This document shows positions 1 to 9,267 of a stretch of 64,000 nt of DNA, in pieces; position 1 is the stretch's first letter; the number at the start of each line of letters is the position of its first letter. The stretch comes from CAVPCZ01 sp963779225 (GTDB lineage: Bacteria > Bacteroidota > Ignavibacteria > UBA10030 > UBA6906). The translations under genes were made by a program, and so were the position numbers. Location: positions 2,170,001-2,234,000 of the forward strand of contig CAVZWW010000003.1 in assembly GCA_963779225.1 (NCBI GenBank). Direction: 5' to 3'. A model generated the notes under the pieces. That model had not been told where the DNA came from and searched no databases. It saw only the letters and a list, made by a program, of their open reading frames with translations.

Positions 1-305
1 GGGGTGTAGTCAAAGATCGACAGCTTGTTGACCGATGTTGTCGTTGCGGCGGTGCCCCGGAGATACACGCCGGTGCCGAAGGGGATAGCCTGATTTTCCA
101 GATTGAAACTACCACCCGCTGTTCCGATCCGTACTCTGGGTGTTCCGCCATTACCCGGGGGGGAAGGCAGAAACGTTGTGCTGGATCCACTGGAGAAACT
201 CCCGGTCGAGGTACCGAAGTCATACGACCAGGGCTGGGCTGATGTGGTGACGGGTGCCGATGCCAGGCTGACGCTCAACAGAATCAAGACGAGATGTTTG
301 CGCAT
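1..305 (-). CDS. Secreted protein of unknown function, N-terminal part (runs off left edge)
   Basis: On the minus strand an ATG at 305 is preceded by AAGGAGAAGGACC, a good ribosome binding site. The frame stays open to the window edge, giving about 101 residues. It begins MRKHLVLILLSVSLASAPV and is followed by TTSAQPW, a clear signal peptide with cleavage near SAQ. The mature part is rich in Gly, Ser and Thr (GTSTGSFSSGSSTTFLPSPP), as in the first strands of secreted adhesin-like or lamin-tail/T9SS cargo proteins of this bacterial group. No catalytic motif is visible in the part present. Function unknown; export is well supported. Confidence 0.7.
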   Translation of the reverse strand, partial: MRKHLVLILLSVSLASAPVTTSAQPWSYDFGTSTGSFSSGSSTTFLPSPPGNGGTPRVRIGTAGGSFNLENQAIPFGTGVYLRGTAATTTSVNKLSIFDYT

Positions 306-545
306 GGTCCTTCTCCTTCCCAAGAGTTCCACGTGCTGCGGCCCGGCCTGTCCATGATACACCGGGTTGCGCCAAATTGCGAACCGGAAAAGACGAAAGG
401 ATCTGTGTCCCGATCGGATGCCGTCGGGAGGAAAGGGCCAAGGTCAGGACGGAGGGAGGAGGGAACCCGCACGCTTCCTCCTTGCGGGTGTTGCAGGTTT
501 GGAGAAGGCGTGCCGGAAGAGTGTGCGCCGTGATGTCACGGGCTA

Positions 546-613
546 GCGTTCGTCACGGGTTTGCGTTTGTCGCTGATCTGCGTTTGTTGCGTCCTCGCGT
601 TTGTCACGGGCCG
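546..613. repeat. Four direct repeats with a 17-bp period
   Basis: Units start at 546, 563, 580 and 597, each opening with GCGTTYGT (GCGTTCGT once, GCGTTTGT three times) followed by nine variable bases; units 1 and 4 also share CACGGG. The last unit overlaps the stop codon of the flavin/Fe-S oxidase. The 17-bp period is not a multiple of three, so this is not a coding repeat. It could be a protein-binding array or a replication-slippage product; nothing here decides between them. Confidence 0.6.
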
Positions 614-3441
614 GTGTTCTCAGGCCTGGTGGATTTTTCCACCAGATAGAGTATTGACTGATAGTGCTTCCCGCTGTGCAACGAAAGTCCGATCTCGCAC
701 GTGCGGCTTGTGGAATAGCCACCCTGACACTCCGAAGGCAGGGCGTCACGCAGCGGTGCAAGCGCGGAGGCATTCAATTCCGGATAGGTGAACCCGCGGT
801 CGCCCGCCCATCCACAGCAGCCGATGCCCTGTGGCACGACGACCTTGTCAGAACACATCCCGGCAAGGGTTTTCAGTTGCGGACCTAATCCCATCTTTTC
901 CGCGCTGCAGGTAGTGTGAATGGCCACTGTCCCGGGGAGTTTACGGAATCGGAGCTTCGGGAGCGCGTGGTCCAGAATGAACCTGACCGGCTCGTATAAT
1001 TGCATGCGCGATGTAAATGTCTCCTTCATCCTGTAAAGACAGGGGCTCATGTCGACAAGGACGGGAAAGCGGCCGTTCTCCGAAGCTGCCAACAAGGCCC
1101 GTTCAAGTTCATGTGCTTTTTCGTCTCCTTCAGCGGTGAATCCCTTGCTGGCAAAAGCCATTCCGCAACAGAGGTTGTGAATATTCGCCGGGTACAAAAC
1201 GTTGAACCCTGCCCGTTCGAGAACCTGGGCGATGACCGTGGTCAGCGGGCGGCTGTCTGCGTCTCCGTGGGCCGGACCCATTGCGCGGTTGATGCAGCTC
1301 GGAAAATAGACTACCGTCGGCCGGGCCGGATCAGGAGCACTCGGCCGCCGCAGTCGGGAAGCACCCACGGGCATATAGGGATTCCAGAGCGGAATCAGGT
1401 TGCCCGAAAGCGCCCGCAGGAAGCCCGATATGGTGTTCATCATTTTCGTGCCCAACAACCGGTGGGCCACATGGACCGCACCAAGGCCGGCGCGCATAGC
1501 GCCTGTCACCGCGGTCATATGTGTAGAAAGAACCCGCGCGATGCTGTGTGCTGCAGGACCCCACGCCATGTGGCGGAGATGTTTCACCATTTTTCCGGTG
1601 TCGATTTCCACCGGACAGCTTGTCGCGCACAGCCCGTCCGTGGCACAGGTCGCGTCTCCCTCGTACCGGAAGGCGCGGGCAAAGGCTTCAAGCCGGACAG
1701 GATCTTCGTTTGTCGCACGCAAGCGTGCCATTTCCCGTACACTCACGATCCGCTGGCGGGGGGTGAGGGATAGGTTGCGTGAGGGACACTGCACTTCGCA
1801 GAATCCGCATTCGATACACTTGTCCACCAGCGCATCCGCTGCCGGCATGGGCTTCAGGTTCTTGATGTGCACCTGCGGGTCGTCATTCAGGATAACACCC
1901 GGATTCAGCAGGTTTTCAGGATCAAAGATGTCTTTGATTTCGTGCATCAGTCCGTACGCGTCCTTGCCCCACTCCAGTTCCACGAACGGTGCCATGTTCC
2001 GCCCCGTGCCGTGTTCGGCCTTCAGGGATCCGTCGTATTTCGTGACAACCATGCCGGTGACATCATCCATGAATGCCCGATACCGGTTCACTTCCGCAGA
2101 GGCCATAAAATCCTGCGTGAAAACGAAATGCAGATTCCCTTCCAGCGCGTGGCCGAATATGATTGCTTCGTCGTAGCGGTATTTCTGGAACAGCGCCTGG
2201 AGGTCAAGTGTGGCTTCCGCCAGCCGGGGAACGGGGAAGGCAACATCCTCGATGATGACCGTGGTTCCGGTGCGGCGCATGGCGCCCACCGAAGGGAACA
2301 GACCCTTCCGGATATTCCATAGTGCGGTGAACTCCTCCGTCCGGTCGGTGAACAGCAGCGGGAAGACCTTCGGCAGGGAGCCCAGGGCACCTAGAATGGT
2401 CGAAGTCTGTTCCGCGAGCAGGGTGGCTGAAGGTGCACGTGTTTCTACAAGCAGCGAAGCGACTCGCTCGTCAAGAGTCCGGAGATAGGGCGGCATCCCC
2501 GCCTTCTCCTGCACGGAACGGAGTGCGGCGCGGTCCATCAGCTCGACGGCATCAACGGGGGTCTTCTTCAACGTTGCCACCGCCACACACGCGGTTTCGA
2601 TGTCCGGGAAGGTCATCAGCGCGCTGGCTTTATGCGGATACTCCGGTACGGTGACCAACGTTATCTCCGCAATGAAACCGAGCGTGCCTTCGGAACCGAT
2701 CATCAGGTGCTGAATAATCTCGAAGGGATCGTCGAAGTCCACGAGGGCGTTGAGGCTGTAGCCGGTGGTGTTCTTCATGGAAAACTTCCGCCGGATCCGC
2801 TCGGCGAGCGGTGTGTTTGCCTGTACGCGTTGCGCAAGGGCGTCGATCCGGTTCAACATACCGGCGTGCGACTGGCCGAACGCAGCCCGGCTGGCGGGGT
2901 TCCCCGTGTCCAGAACGCACCCGTCGGCGAGGATGATGCGCATCGAGGCAAGTGTCCGGTAACTGTTCTGGGCTGTCCCACAACACATTCCGCTGGCGTT
3001 GTTTGCAGCAATGCCGCCGATCATTGCGGCGTTGATGGACGCCGGGTCCGGACCGATCTTCTTCCCGTGCGGGGCTAGGTACGCATTGGCGTGGCCCCCG
3101 ATGACTCCCGGTTGCAGCGTGATCTGCGACGCGTCGCCATTGATCGACCACCTGTTCCAGGATGGTCCCAGCATGACAAGAAGAGAATCGGAAACCGCCT
3201 GACCGGAGAGACTCGTTCCGGCCGCGCGAAACGTCAGCGGCAATTTCCGGAATCGTGCTTCACGAAGAACAGCCAGCAATTCCCCTTCCGCCTCCACCTT
3301 CACGACCAGTTTGGGGATAAGCCGGTAGACGCTCGCATCGGTTCCGTAGGCGAGCGTGCGGAGGTCGTCGTGGATAATACGGGATTCAGGAAGAACGGTG
3401 GAAAGCGCCTCTTTGAGCGAATAATATGGGGAGGAGAGCAT
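604..3441 (-). CDS. FAD-linked oxidase with Fe-S domain (D-lactate dehydrogenase / glycolate oxidase GlcD-GlcF-like fusion)
   Basis: A protein of about 945 residues joining an FAD-binding_4/FAD-oxidase_C half to a C-terminal Fe-S half, as in quinone-linked D-lactate or D-2-hydroxyacid dehydrogenases of the YdiJ/Dld-II type. The FAD half shows FRAAGTSLSGQA and GPDPASINAAMIGGIAANN, and GSEGTLGFIAEI. Two ferredoxin-like clusters follow: CIECGFCEVQCP from about residue 542 and CATDGLCATSCP near 600. Two cysteine-rich CCG motifs (CCGMAF, CCGWAGDRG) lie near the C-terminus. The expected reaction is oxidation of a 2-hydroxy acid to the 2-keto acid with electrons passed to the quinone pool at the inner membrane face. 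I chose the ATG at 3441, preceded by AAGGAAACCCGG; an in-frame ATG at 3513 would add 24 residues that do not look native. Exact substrate is not determinable. A perfect hairpin (626-645) lies within the last codons. Confidence 0.85.
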   Translation of the reverse strand: MLSSPYYSLKEALSTVLPESRIIHDDLRTLAYGTDASVYRLIPKLVVKVEAEGELLAVLREARFRKLPLTFRAAGTSLSGQAVSDSLLVMLGPSWNRWSINGDASQITLQPGVIGGHANAYLAPHGKKIGPDPASINAAMIGGIAANNASGMCCGTAQNSYRTLASMRIILADGCVLDTGNPASRAAFGQSHAGMLNRIDALAQRVQANTPLAERIRRKFSMKNTTGYSLNALVDFDDPFEIIQHLMIGSEGTLGFIAEITLVTVPEYPHKASALMTFPDIETACVAVATLKKTPVDAVELMDRAALRSVQEKAGMPPYLRTLDERVASLLVETRAPSATLLAEQTSTILGALGSLPKVFPLLFTDRTEEFTALWNIRKGLFPSVGAMRRTGTTVIIEDVAFPVPRLAEATLDLQALFQKYRYDEAIIFGHALEGNLHFVFTQDFMASAEVNRYRAFMDDVTGMVVTKYDGSLKAEHGTGRNMAPFVELEWGKDAYGLMHEIKDIFDPENLLNPGVILNDDPQVHIKNLKPMPAADALVDKCIECGFCEVQCPSRNLSLTPRQRIVSVREMARLRATNEDPVRLEAFARAFRYEGDATCATDGLCATSCPVEIDTGKMVKHLRHMAWGPAAHSIARVLSTHMTAVTGAMRAGLGAVHVAHRLLGTKMMNTISGFLRALSGNLIPLWNPYMPVGASRLRRPSAPDPARPTVVYFPSCINRAMGPAHGDADSRPLTTVIAQVLERAGFNVLYPANIHNLCCGMAFASKGFTAEGDEKAHELERALLAASENGRFPVLVDMSPCLYRMKETFTSRMQLYEPVRFILDHALPKLRFRKLPGTVAIHTTCSAEKMGLGPQLKTLAGMCSDKVVVPQGIGCCGWAGDRGFTYPELNASALAPLRDALPSECQGGYSTSRTCEIGLSLHSGKHYQSILYLVEKSTRPENTGP

Positions 3442-3493
3442 CCGGGTTTCCTTGGTGGGAGTTACACGGCAATATAATGAAAATCCGTATATT

Positions 3494-3508
3494 ATGGAAC
3501 TGTTCCAT
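3494..3508. promoter_or_regulatory. Perfect dyad, possible operator between divergent genes
   Basis: ATGGAACTGTTCCAT is a perfect 15-bp dyad (seven-base arms around one central base). It lies in the 274-bp divergent region between the flavin/Fe-S oxidase (start 3441) and the TonB receptor (start 3716). An AT-rich ATTATATT stretch, read on the minus strand, lies between the dyad and the oxidase ATG, where a -10 box would be. Such a dyad suits a dimeric regulator, possibly GntR/LldR-type given the neighbour; no regulator gene is adjacent. Confidence 0.35.
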
Positions 3509-3715
3509 CCCATGCATTTGTTTTTGATTCATACGGTGAGCTCTTCAGGCATCGCGGAGGGTTGTTCCGTAAACGGCACAGGCAGAAGCTCACTGTTGTA
3601 CTGTGGGGATTCAGAGGTCGGGGGGGATGAGTAGCTCCTGACCTGCCTCTGTGCACTGCGGTCAGGGTCTCTTACCGGAATACCGGTCGGCAGAAGACGA
3701 AGGTTTGTCACACAT

Positions 3716-6226
3716 ATGCATCGCTCGGTTCTCTTATTTGTTGTCCTTGGATGGTGCATTCTCGCCGCTTCGCATGTCCATGCCCAGCAGTCTGCGGGTG
3801 CGATTGCCGGACGCGTGACGATTGACGGACAACAGCCCGCCCCGGGTGCCAATGTGCTCTTGCTGGAAACCCGGCTCGGAGCATCGACATCGGAGAATGG
3901 GACATTTCTTATCGCTTCTGTCCCACCGGGCAGCTACAGGGTACAGGTCCGGCTCGTCGGATACGACCAGGGTGAAATCCCCCTGATTACTGTTACTGCC
4001 GGCGATACCGTCCGCATCAACCTGAAACTCCGACAGTCCGCCGTGGAAATGAATCCGGTGGTTGTCACAGGCACACGTCGCCAGGCCGCGGAGGATACCC
4101 GGTCCAGCGTGACATCGATCTCTCCCCGGGAATCCAAGTTTCTCCCCGGAGCAGCGGAGGATGTTCTGCGATCGCTCCAGGCCCTCCCCGGTGTAACGAG
4201 CGTTTCCGATTTCTCCTCGCAGCTGGTTGTCCGCGGCTCCGGTCCCGATCAGAATCTGATCCTGATAGACGATTTCGAGGTATTGAACCCCTACCGCCTC
4301 TACGGTTTCGTGTCCATGTTCAATCCGGAGACAGTGAGCGACATCAGTCTGCAGACCGGTGGCTTCGCCGCTCAATACGGAGACCGCCTCTCTGCGGTAC
4401 TGGATGTCCGCAACAGAGAGGGAAGGTCGGATGTCCCGGTCTCCGGAAAGATCAACACCAGCCTCACCAATATGAACCTCATCTTCGAGGGAGGCTTGCC
4501 GTTCGGATCGGGTTCATACATATTCTCCGCCCGGCGGACGTATTACGACCTGATTCTCGGTCCTGTGCTTAAATCGGCGAAGTTGTTGGAGGGGGACGTA
4601 GCCCTGCCAAACTTCCGGGATTTCCAGGGGAAGATTGCCCTGCCCCTGGGGGGGTCGCATAAGCTGCTCCTGAACGCATTTACGTCGCGCGACGGGGTTC
4701 AACTCATCTCGGGTGCGGAACGGAATCGACCCGATAGCGTGAATGTACTGGATGTCTCCCTGAATACTCTGCTCGGTGCCACATGGCAGTTCAATCCCGC
4801 CAAGAATCTGATTGCCCAGACGCAGTTTTCATGGTACAGAAACACAGGGACGGGAGAGTTCGACGGTACATTTGTCGACCCGTCGCAGAACAACGGGGAT
4901 CTCCAGCAAGCGGATACACTCGGCATCCGGTTCGTAAAATTCGGTGTGCAATACGATTTCGTGTATGAAAAGTTTTCGTTCGGGCACCGGTTGTCATGGA
5001 ATGCCGGTGTACATACGATCGAAACGGGATTCGGAATAGACCGCCTGCATACCGACTATATCCGGTACTTCGAGCTGGACCAGGTGTTCAAGGACTTCCT
5101 GCGCGCGCGCGGACAGGTGATTCCGACCGACGCCACCGAATCGGTCTGGTACACGCGTTACAACGTGTTTCTGCAGGACCGTATCGCTCTCGGCGAACGG
5201 CTCTTCGTTCAACCGGGTATTCGCCTCGATATCTACCCCTCGTTGCGTGAGCAGATCTATCTGTCTCCGCGCATCAATGTGTCTTACAAGCTGGATGATA
5301 TCTCGACCGTGCGTGCCGCGTTCGGAACCTATTACCAGTCCCCCGGGATGGAGAAACAGGATTTCCGGAACCGCCTTCTCTTCTCGGAAAGCGCATTCTC
5401 CAGAATCATCGCGGAGCATGCCCACCACGTGGTGCTGGGATATGACCGGATGGTTACGCCTGAATGGCAGTTCAAAGTGGAATCGTATTACAAGGACTTC
5501 AACGAGATAATGGAGCCCGAAAAGCTTCAGGGATCGGCATGGCTTGTGGAACGGACGGGAGAAGATGTCTTTTCACGTGCAGGCTGGACGGCTCCCGTTG
5601 CCGTTCAGTCGGATTCTCTCACGCCCTATCCGGTGAACGACGGTACAGGTTACAGCTACGGTTTTGAAATGATGTTCCAGAAAATCCGCACCCTCCCCGG
5701 CGATCCGTTTACGGGATGGGTGAGTTATGCGCTTTCGTTTGCGGAGCGGGAACGGGACGGCATCCGGTCCCCGTTTACCTTCGATCAGCGTCATGCTGTG
5801 AACATCGTCGGGAACTACCGTTTTGCCGAACGATGGGATGTCGGTTTGCGCTTCACGCTCCGTTCCGGGCGGCCGTTCATCCGGGGCCTTGACGTGAAAC
5901 CACGGGTGGTTATCCAGAAGGTGAACGGGGTGGATGTTCCGGTGGTCCAGATCGACCCTGACGGCCGGGTGATCCTGGACCCGTTGTACGAGCAGTACAC
6001 GCTGACCGGCCGTCTCAACCTCTATCATTCGCTGGATTTCCGCCTCACCACCTATCCGCAATGGTGGGGCCTGCAGTGGTCGTTCTATCTCGATGTGCAA
6101 AACGTCTACAACCGCGACAACCAGCAACAGATGCGGTATTATGTAAGTGACCGGGGGACCCTGCAGGAACGGCCGGTGTACGGTATACCGATTTTTCCAT
6201 CGCTCGGCATGAGTGTGGTCTTCTGA
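3716..6226 (+). CDS. TonB-dependent outer-membrane receptor with carboxypeptidase-regulatory-like domain
   Basis: A protein of 836 residues. Residues 1-24 form a signal peptide ending HVHA before QQSAG. A CarboxypepD_reg-like beta-sandwich (about 25-110; GAIAGRVTIDGQQPAPGANV) is followed by a TonB plug domain (about 125-225; DVLRSLQALPGVTSVSDFS and VVRGSGPDQNLILIDDFEV). The long beta-barrel ends in a phenylalanine (SLGMSVVF), the usual outer-membrane assembly signal. The role is energised import of an unidentified ligand across the outer membrane. No SusD, FecR or sigma-factor gene is next to it, so the substrate cannot be guessed. It is divergent from the flavin/Fe-S oxidase gene. Confidence 0.88.
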   Translation: MHRSVLLFVVLGWCILAASHVHAQQSAGAIAGRVTIDGQQPAPGANVLLLETRLGASTSENGTFLIASVPPGSYRVQVRLVGYDQGEIPLITVTAGDTVRINLKLRQSAVEMNPVVVTGTRRQAAEDTRSSVTSISPRESKFLPGAAEDVLRSLQALPGVTSVSDFSSQLVVRGSGPDQNLILIDDFEVLNPYRLYGFVSMFNPETVSDISLQTGGFAAQYGDRLSAVLDVRNREGRSDVPVSGKINTSLTNMNLIFEGGLPFGSGSYIFSARRTYYDLILGPVLKSAKLLEGDVALPNFRDFQGKIALPLGGSHKLLLNAFTSRDGVQLISGAERNRPDSVNVLDVSLNTLLGATWQFNPAKNLIAQTQFSWYRNTGTGEFDGTFVDPSQNNGDLQQADTLGIRFVKFGVQYDFVYEKFSFGHRLSWNAGVHTIETGFGIDRLHTDYIRYFELDQVFKDFLRARGQVIPTDATESVWYTRYNVFLQDRIALGERLFVQPGIRLDIYPSLREQIYLSPRINVSYKLDDISTVRAAFGTYYQSPGMEKQDFRNRLLFSESAFSRIIAEHAHHVVLGYDRMVTPEWQFKVESYYKDFNEIMEPEKLQGSAWLVERTGEDVFSRAGWTAPVAVQSDSLTPYPVNDGTGYSYGFEMMFQKIRTLPGDPFTGWVSYALSFAERERDGIRSPFTFDQRHAVNIVGNYRFAERWDVGLRFTLRSGRPFIRGLDVKPRVVIQKVNGVDVPVVQIDPDGRVILDPLYEQYTLTGRLNLYHSLDFRLTTYPQWWGLQWSFYLDVQNVYNRDNQQQMRYYVSDRGTLQERPVYGIPIFPSLGMSVVF

Positions 6227-6255
6227 TGGTGATCTTCTGAATGGTGATCTTCTGA
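6226..6255. repeat. Perfect 15-bp tandem duplication
   Basis: ATGGTGATCTTCTGA occurs twice in direct succession (6226-6240, 6241-6255), and the end of the receptor gene (GTGGTCTTCTGA) resembles a third, shorter copy. This looks like slippage duplication of the receptor's 3' end and extends the spacer before the histidine kinase gene. Confidence 0.75.
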
Positions 6256-6342
6256 AGCCGCTGAGGTTGTTTCTTCAGAGCGTTGAGCGTACATTCCCTT
6301 GTGCACGAAACCACCCAAGGAACGATTCCTGGAGCATACCGT

Positions 6343-7950
6343 GTGAATCCGCCAACCGGCCCGGCGAACCCCTCGCGCAAACTTGCGCTGATCCTCCTGC
6401 TCCTGGTCCTCCTTCCGCTTCTGTTCTATTCCGGGTACGAGATCAATTCGCTTTCAGCGGGTGAAGAGGTCATGCGGGATATGTACCGCCGGCAGCTGGA
6501 CGTGATACTCTTTTCGCTGAACCAGCACGCATGGGATGTGAGCTCCCACTGGGCCGCACAGCTCGACCAGGCCCTGACCCGAGGGGCTTCAACGAGATCT
6601 GACGCGGTCTACGCTTTCCTTGCGCGGACACCCGCCCTGGAGTCGGTTGCGCTTCTTGATACTGCGCTGAATCGGTGCACCGTATTCCAGGGAGACAGAC
6701 CGGGAGGGACCCTGTCAGCGGAGCACATACGCGCGATCGTGACTCCCGGCAAAGAACGGCTTCAGGCGCTGCTGCGCTTCCAGCGGATAGACTACCGAAA
6801 ACTTGAACCATTCATCGATGCCGATACGGCCGGAGGCGACGGGACCATAGTCCTTCTTTTCGCGACGTCGGCTCGGGAGGGGGACCCGGAATTCGCCGCC
6901 ATGCTTTTCCGCGAGCAGGGATTCATCAGCCGCATCTACGCCCCGAAACTCTCCGAGGTGGCTTCCAGCGAGTTTGTCATCACGATCTTCAAGAAAGGGA
7001 GTCAGATACCGGTCGTGTCGTCAGGCGATATGCCCAAGGGATCCGGATTTCAGCGACGCGATCTCTGGCTCTTTCCGGGGCATGAAATCGGGATCACCCT
7101 TCGCGGGTCCACGGTGGATGAGGCCGTGCAGTCACGATTCCGCCGCAACCTCGTTCTCATCCTCCTGCTCGATCTCCTTCTGCTTGCCGGCGCAGTGATC
7201 ATCTACCGCAACGTGCGCACCCAGACAGAGCTCGCGCGCGCGAAATCCTCCTTTGTCTCAAATGTGTCCCATGAGTTGCGGACCCCCCTTGCCCTGATCC
7301 GCATGTTCGCGGAAACCCTGTTCCTGGGACGCCTGAAGGACGAGGGGAAGAAGCAGGAATACTACGGCACGATTGTCCGTGAATCCGAACGGCTGACCCA
7401 TCTCGTGAACAACATCCTTAATTTCTCACGGATGGAGGCCGGAAAGAAAGAGTACCGGAAACAGCAGGCTGACCTGAACGATATTGTACGCGGCGTCCTG
7501 GAAACCTACGCGCACCACCTGCAACGCCAGGGCTTTGCTCTCACAACAGCATATAGCAGCGAACCGCTTATGGCAGCGGTTGACGGCGAAGCGGTGGCGG
7601 AAGCACTGATTAACCTGCTGGACAATGCCATGAAGTACAGCAAGGACCGGAAAGCGATCACCGTCCGTACACAACGTGCGGCCGGTGATCTGGTTGTGGC
7701 TGTCCAGGACCAGGGGATCGGCATTGCCCCTGAACATCGCCAGAGGATCTTTGAAACGTTCTACCGGGTGCCCAGCGGGCTGGTGCATGAAACGAAGGGG
7801 AGCGGCCTGGGGCTGTCGCTCGTCAAACACATCATGGACGCACACGGGGGGCGTGTGGACGTGGAGAGCGCTCCAGGGGGTGGCAGTACATTCCGCCTGG
7901 TCTTCCCGGATCGTCCGGGCCAACGCGGCAAGGATAAGGAAGAGAACTGA
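6343..7950 (+). CDS. Membrane sensor histidine kinase
   Basis: About 535 residues from a GTG at 6343, placed eight bases after GGAG. Upstream in-frame starts (TTG 6283, GTG 6301) lack a ribosome binding site. A first membrane helix (LALILLLLVLLPLLF) and a second (LVLILLLDLLLLAGAVIIY, about 275-295) flank a periplasmic sensor region of about 230 residues with no recognisable fold. The cytoplasmic part has a HisKA domain with phospho-acceptor His about 310 in SNVSHELRTPLALIR, then an ATPase domain with N-box NLLDNAMKYS, G1 DQGIGIAP and G2 GSGLGLSLVKHIM. It autophosphorylates and passes phosphate to the OmpR-type regulator one base downstream. There is no HAMP domain between helix 2 and HisKA. 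The signal is unknown. Confidence 0.9.
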   Translation: MNPPTGPANPSRKLALILLLLVLLPLLFYSGYEINSLSAGEEVMRDMYRRQLDVILFSLNQHAWDVSSHWAAQLDQALTRGASTRSDAVYAFLARTPALESVALLDTALNRCTVFQGDRPGGTLSAEHIRAIVTPGKERLQALLRFQRIDYRKLEPFIDADTAGGDGTIVLLFATSAREGDPEFAAMLFREQGFISRIYAPKLSEVASSEFVITIFKKGSQIPVVSSGDMPKGSGFQRRDLWLFPGHEIGITLRGSTVDEAVQSRFRRNLVLILLLDLLLLAGAVIIYRNVRTQTELARAKSSFVSNVSHELRTPLALIRMFAETLFLGRLKDEGKKQEYYGTIVRESERLTHLVNNILNFSRMEAGKKEYRKQQADLNDIVRGVLETYAHHLQRQGFALTTAYSSEPLMAAVDGEAVAEALINLLDNAMKYSKDRKAITVRTQRAAGDLVVAVQDQGIGIAPEHRQRIFETFYRVPSGLVHETKGSGLGLSLVKHIMDAHGGRVDVESAPGGGSTFRLVFPDRPGQRGKDKEEN

Positions 7951-7951
7951 C

Positions 7952-8632
7952 ATGGCGCGTGTACTGATCATCGAAGACGAACCCGCAATGCAGGCCGGGC
8001 TGCGCGATAACCTCGAAGTCGAAGGGTACGACGTAGACGTGGCCGGGGACGGCCACACCGGACTCCAGAAGATGACAGATCAGGAACACGATCTGGTGAT
8101 CCTTGATGTGATGTTACCCCGGATGTCCGGTTTTGAAGTACTCAAGGCGGCCCGGATGAAAGGAGTGAAGTCACCGGTGATCATGCTTACCGCAAAGGGT
8201 GAGGAGATCGACAAAGTCCTGGGACTGGAACTCGGCGCGGATGACTATATCACTAAGCCGTTCAGCCTGCGTGAATTGCTCGCCCGCGTGAAAGCGGTGT
8301 TACGGCGTGTTGAGGGGGGTGGAGTACCGGCCGGCAAACTCAGTATCGGCGGAGTGGATATAGATTTTGGATCGTACTCCGCCGTGAAGGGCGGGGTCCC
8401 GGTGTCGATGACTCCGAAAGAATTCGATGTATTGAAATTTCTCTGGGAGCACCGGAACCAGACGGTTACCCGCAACCTCCTGTTAACCGGCGTCTGGGGG
8501 TATGATGATTCCATGAGTACGCGAACAGTCGACAACTTCATCCTCCGCCTCCGGCAAAAACTGGAAGAGGATCCGGCCCATCCACGGATCATTCTGACCA
8601 TCCACGGCGCGGGCTATAAACTCGTGGTGTAG
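7952..8632 (+). CDS. OmpR/PhoB-family response regulator
   Basis: 226 residues from an ATG at 7952 preceded by AAGGAAGAG; an upstream frame extension is only a shadow of the kinase gene. The receiver domain has acidic pocket residues EDE (8-10), phospho-acceptor Asp52 in LVILDVMLPRMSG, and Lys102 in TKPF. The C-terminal winged-helix DNA-binding domain (about 130-226) has MTPKEFDVLKFL and STRTVDNFILRLRQKL. It is the partner of the kinase that ends one base upstream. A 10-bp direct repeat just downstream (8659-8678) is a plausible binding site for a regulator of this family. Confidence 0.93.
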   Translation: MARVLIIEDEPAMQAGLRDNLEVEGYDVDVAGDGHTGLQKMTDQEHDLVILDVMLPRMSGFEVLKAARMKGVKSPVIMLTAKGEEIDKVLGLELGADDYITKPFSLRELLARVKAVLRRVEGGGVPAGKLSIGGVDIDFGSYSAVKGGVPVSMTPKEFDVLKFLWEHRNQTVTRNLLLTGVWGYDDSMSTRTVDNFILRLRQKLEEDPAHPRIILTIHGAGYKLVV

Positions 8633-8658
8633 AAGCGTCGGTTGCAGCTCATGCCGCC

Positions 8659-8678
8659 GTGACAATTCGTGACAATTC
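8659..8678 (+). promoter_or_regulatory. Tandem GTGACAATTC direct repeat, candidate response-regulator box
   Basis: GTGACAATTC is repeated twice head-to-tail (8659-8668, 8669-8678) between the regulator gene and the small secreted protein gene. OmpR/PhoB regulators bind direct repeats spaced by about one helical turn, so this may be the target of the adjacent regulator. A weak TTGAAA-17-CATACA promoter at 8699-8727 follows it. Confidence 0.4.
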
Positions 8679-8810
8679 TTTACGCTGCTGAGACATCCTT
8701 GAAACATGGGGTGCGTATCTTCATACAGAGATCAGGGAAGTGCCTGACGACGAACGAAGAACGAAGTACGCACGAGAAACTCTTACCACCCAACACAAGG
8801 AGGTCCGGTC

Positions 8811-9260
8811 ATGAAAAAGCAGATGATAACCCTGGCAGCCGTAACGATCTTGATGGTCGCTGCAACTGTGGCACAGCCGGCGTATTTCTCCAGCCGCGAA
8901 CATCACCGCACCGCAGACCTTGACAAGGCTGCAAAAAATTATGCTGAATGCCTTGAATCCTGCAACACCGGTGTGATCGAATCGGCGCTGGCTCATGCTG
9001 TTCAGATGAAGCTGTACACACCTGAAAAGGAGTTTGAAGTGTTGCACGCGAGAGTGAACTCGTTGGCCGTGAACGGCTGCAACCCGGCGATCCGGTACAA
9101 GGCGTATATTGCAGGCTTGGTATACGATGCTCCGGATTTGTTCAAAGTGGAGCAGGGGCAGAAATTCGAGAATGCTGAAGAACTCTTCAATTCAATTTCC
9201 AAACGGCTGCAGGTTGCGCTGCTCGGGGCCCAGGACAGCAAATATGTCCGCCCGGAGTGA
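8811..9260 (+). CDS. Small secreted protein of unknown function
   Basis: 149 residues; the ATG follows ACAAGGAGGTCCGGTC, one of the strongest ribosome binding sites in the window, suggesting high expression. Residues 1-21 are a signal peptide (MKKQMITLAAVTILMVAATVA). The mature part is mostly helical by appearance, with two cysteines in ECLESC that could form a disulphide and one more in NGCNP. It has no motif I recognise. Its position right after a two-component system with a possible regulator box suggests it is a target of that system; periplasmic location is inferred. Confidence 0.75.
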   Translation: MKKQMITLAAVTILMVAATVAQPAYFSSREHHRTADLDKAAKNYAECLESCNTGVIESALAHAVQMKLYTPEKEFEVLHARVNSLAVNGCNPAIRYKAYIAGLVYDAPDLFKVEQGQKFENAEELFNSISKRLQVALLGAQDSKYVRPE

Positions 9261-9267
9261 CAGAAAA

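Noticed and set aside
626..645. Perfect hairpin CTGGTGGA/TCCACCAG as a terminator
   Set aside because: It lies within the last codons of the oxidase gene, before the stop, and lacks a following T-run on the minus strand.
1000..2176. Two long plus-strand frames (about 257 residues each)
   Set aside because: Antisense shadows of the flavin/Fe-S oxidase gene.
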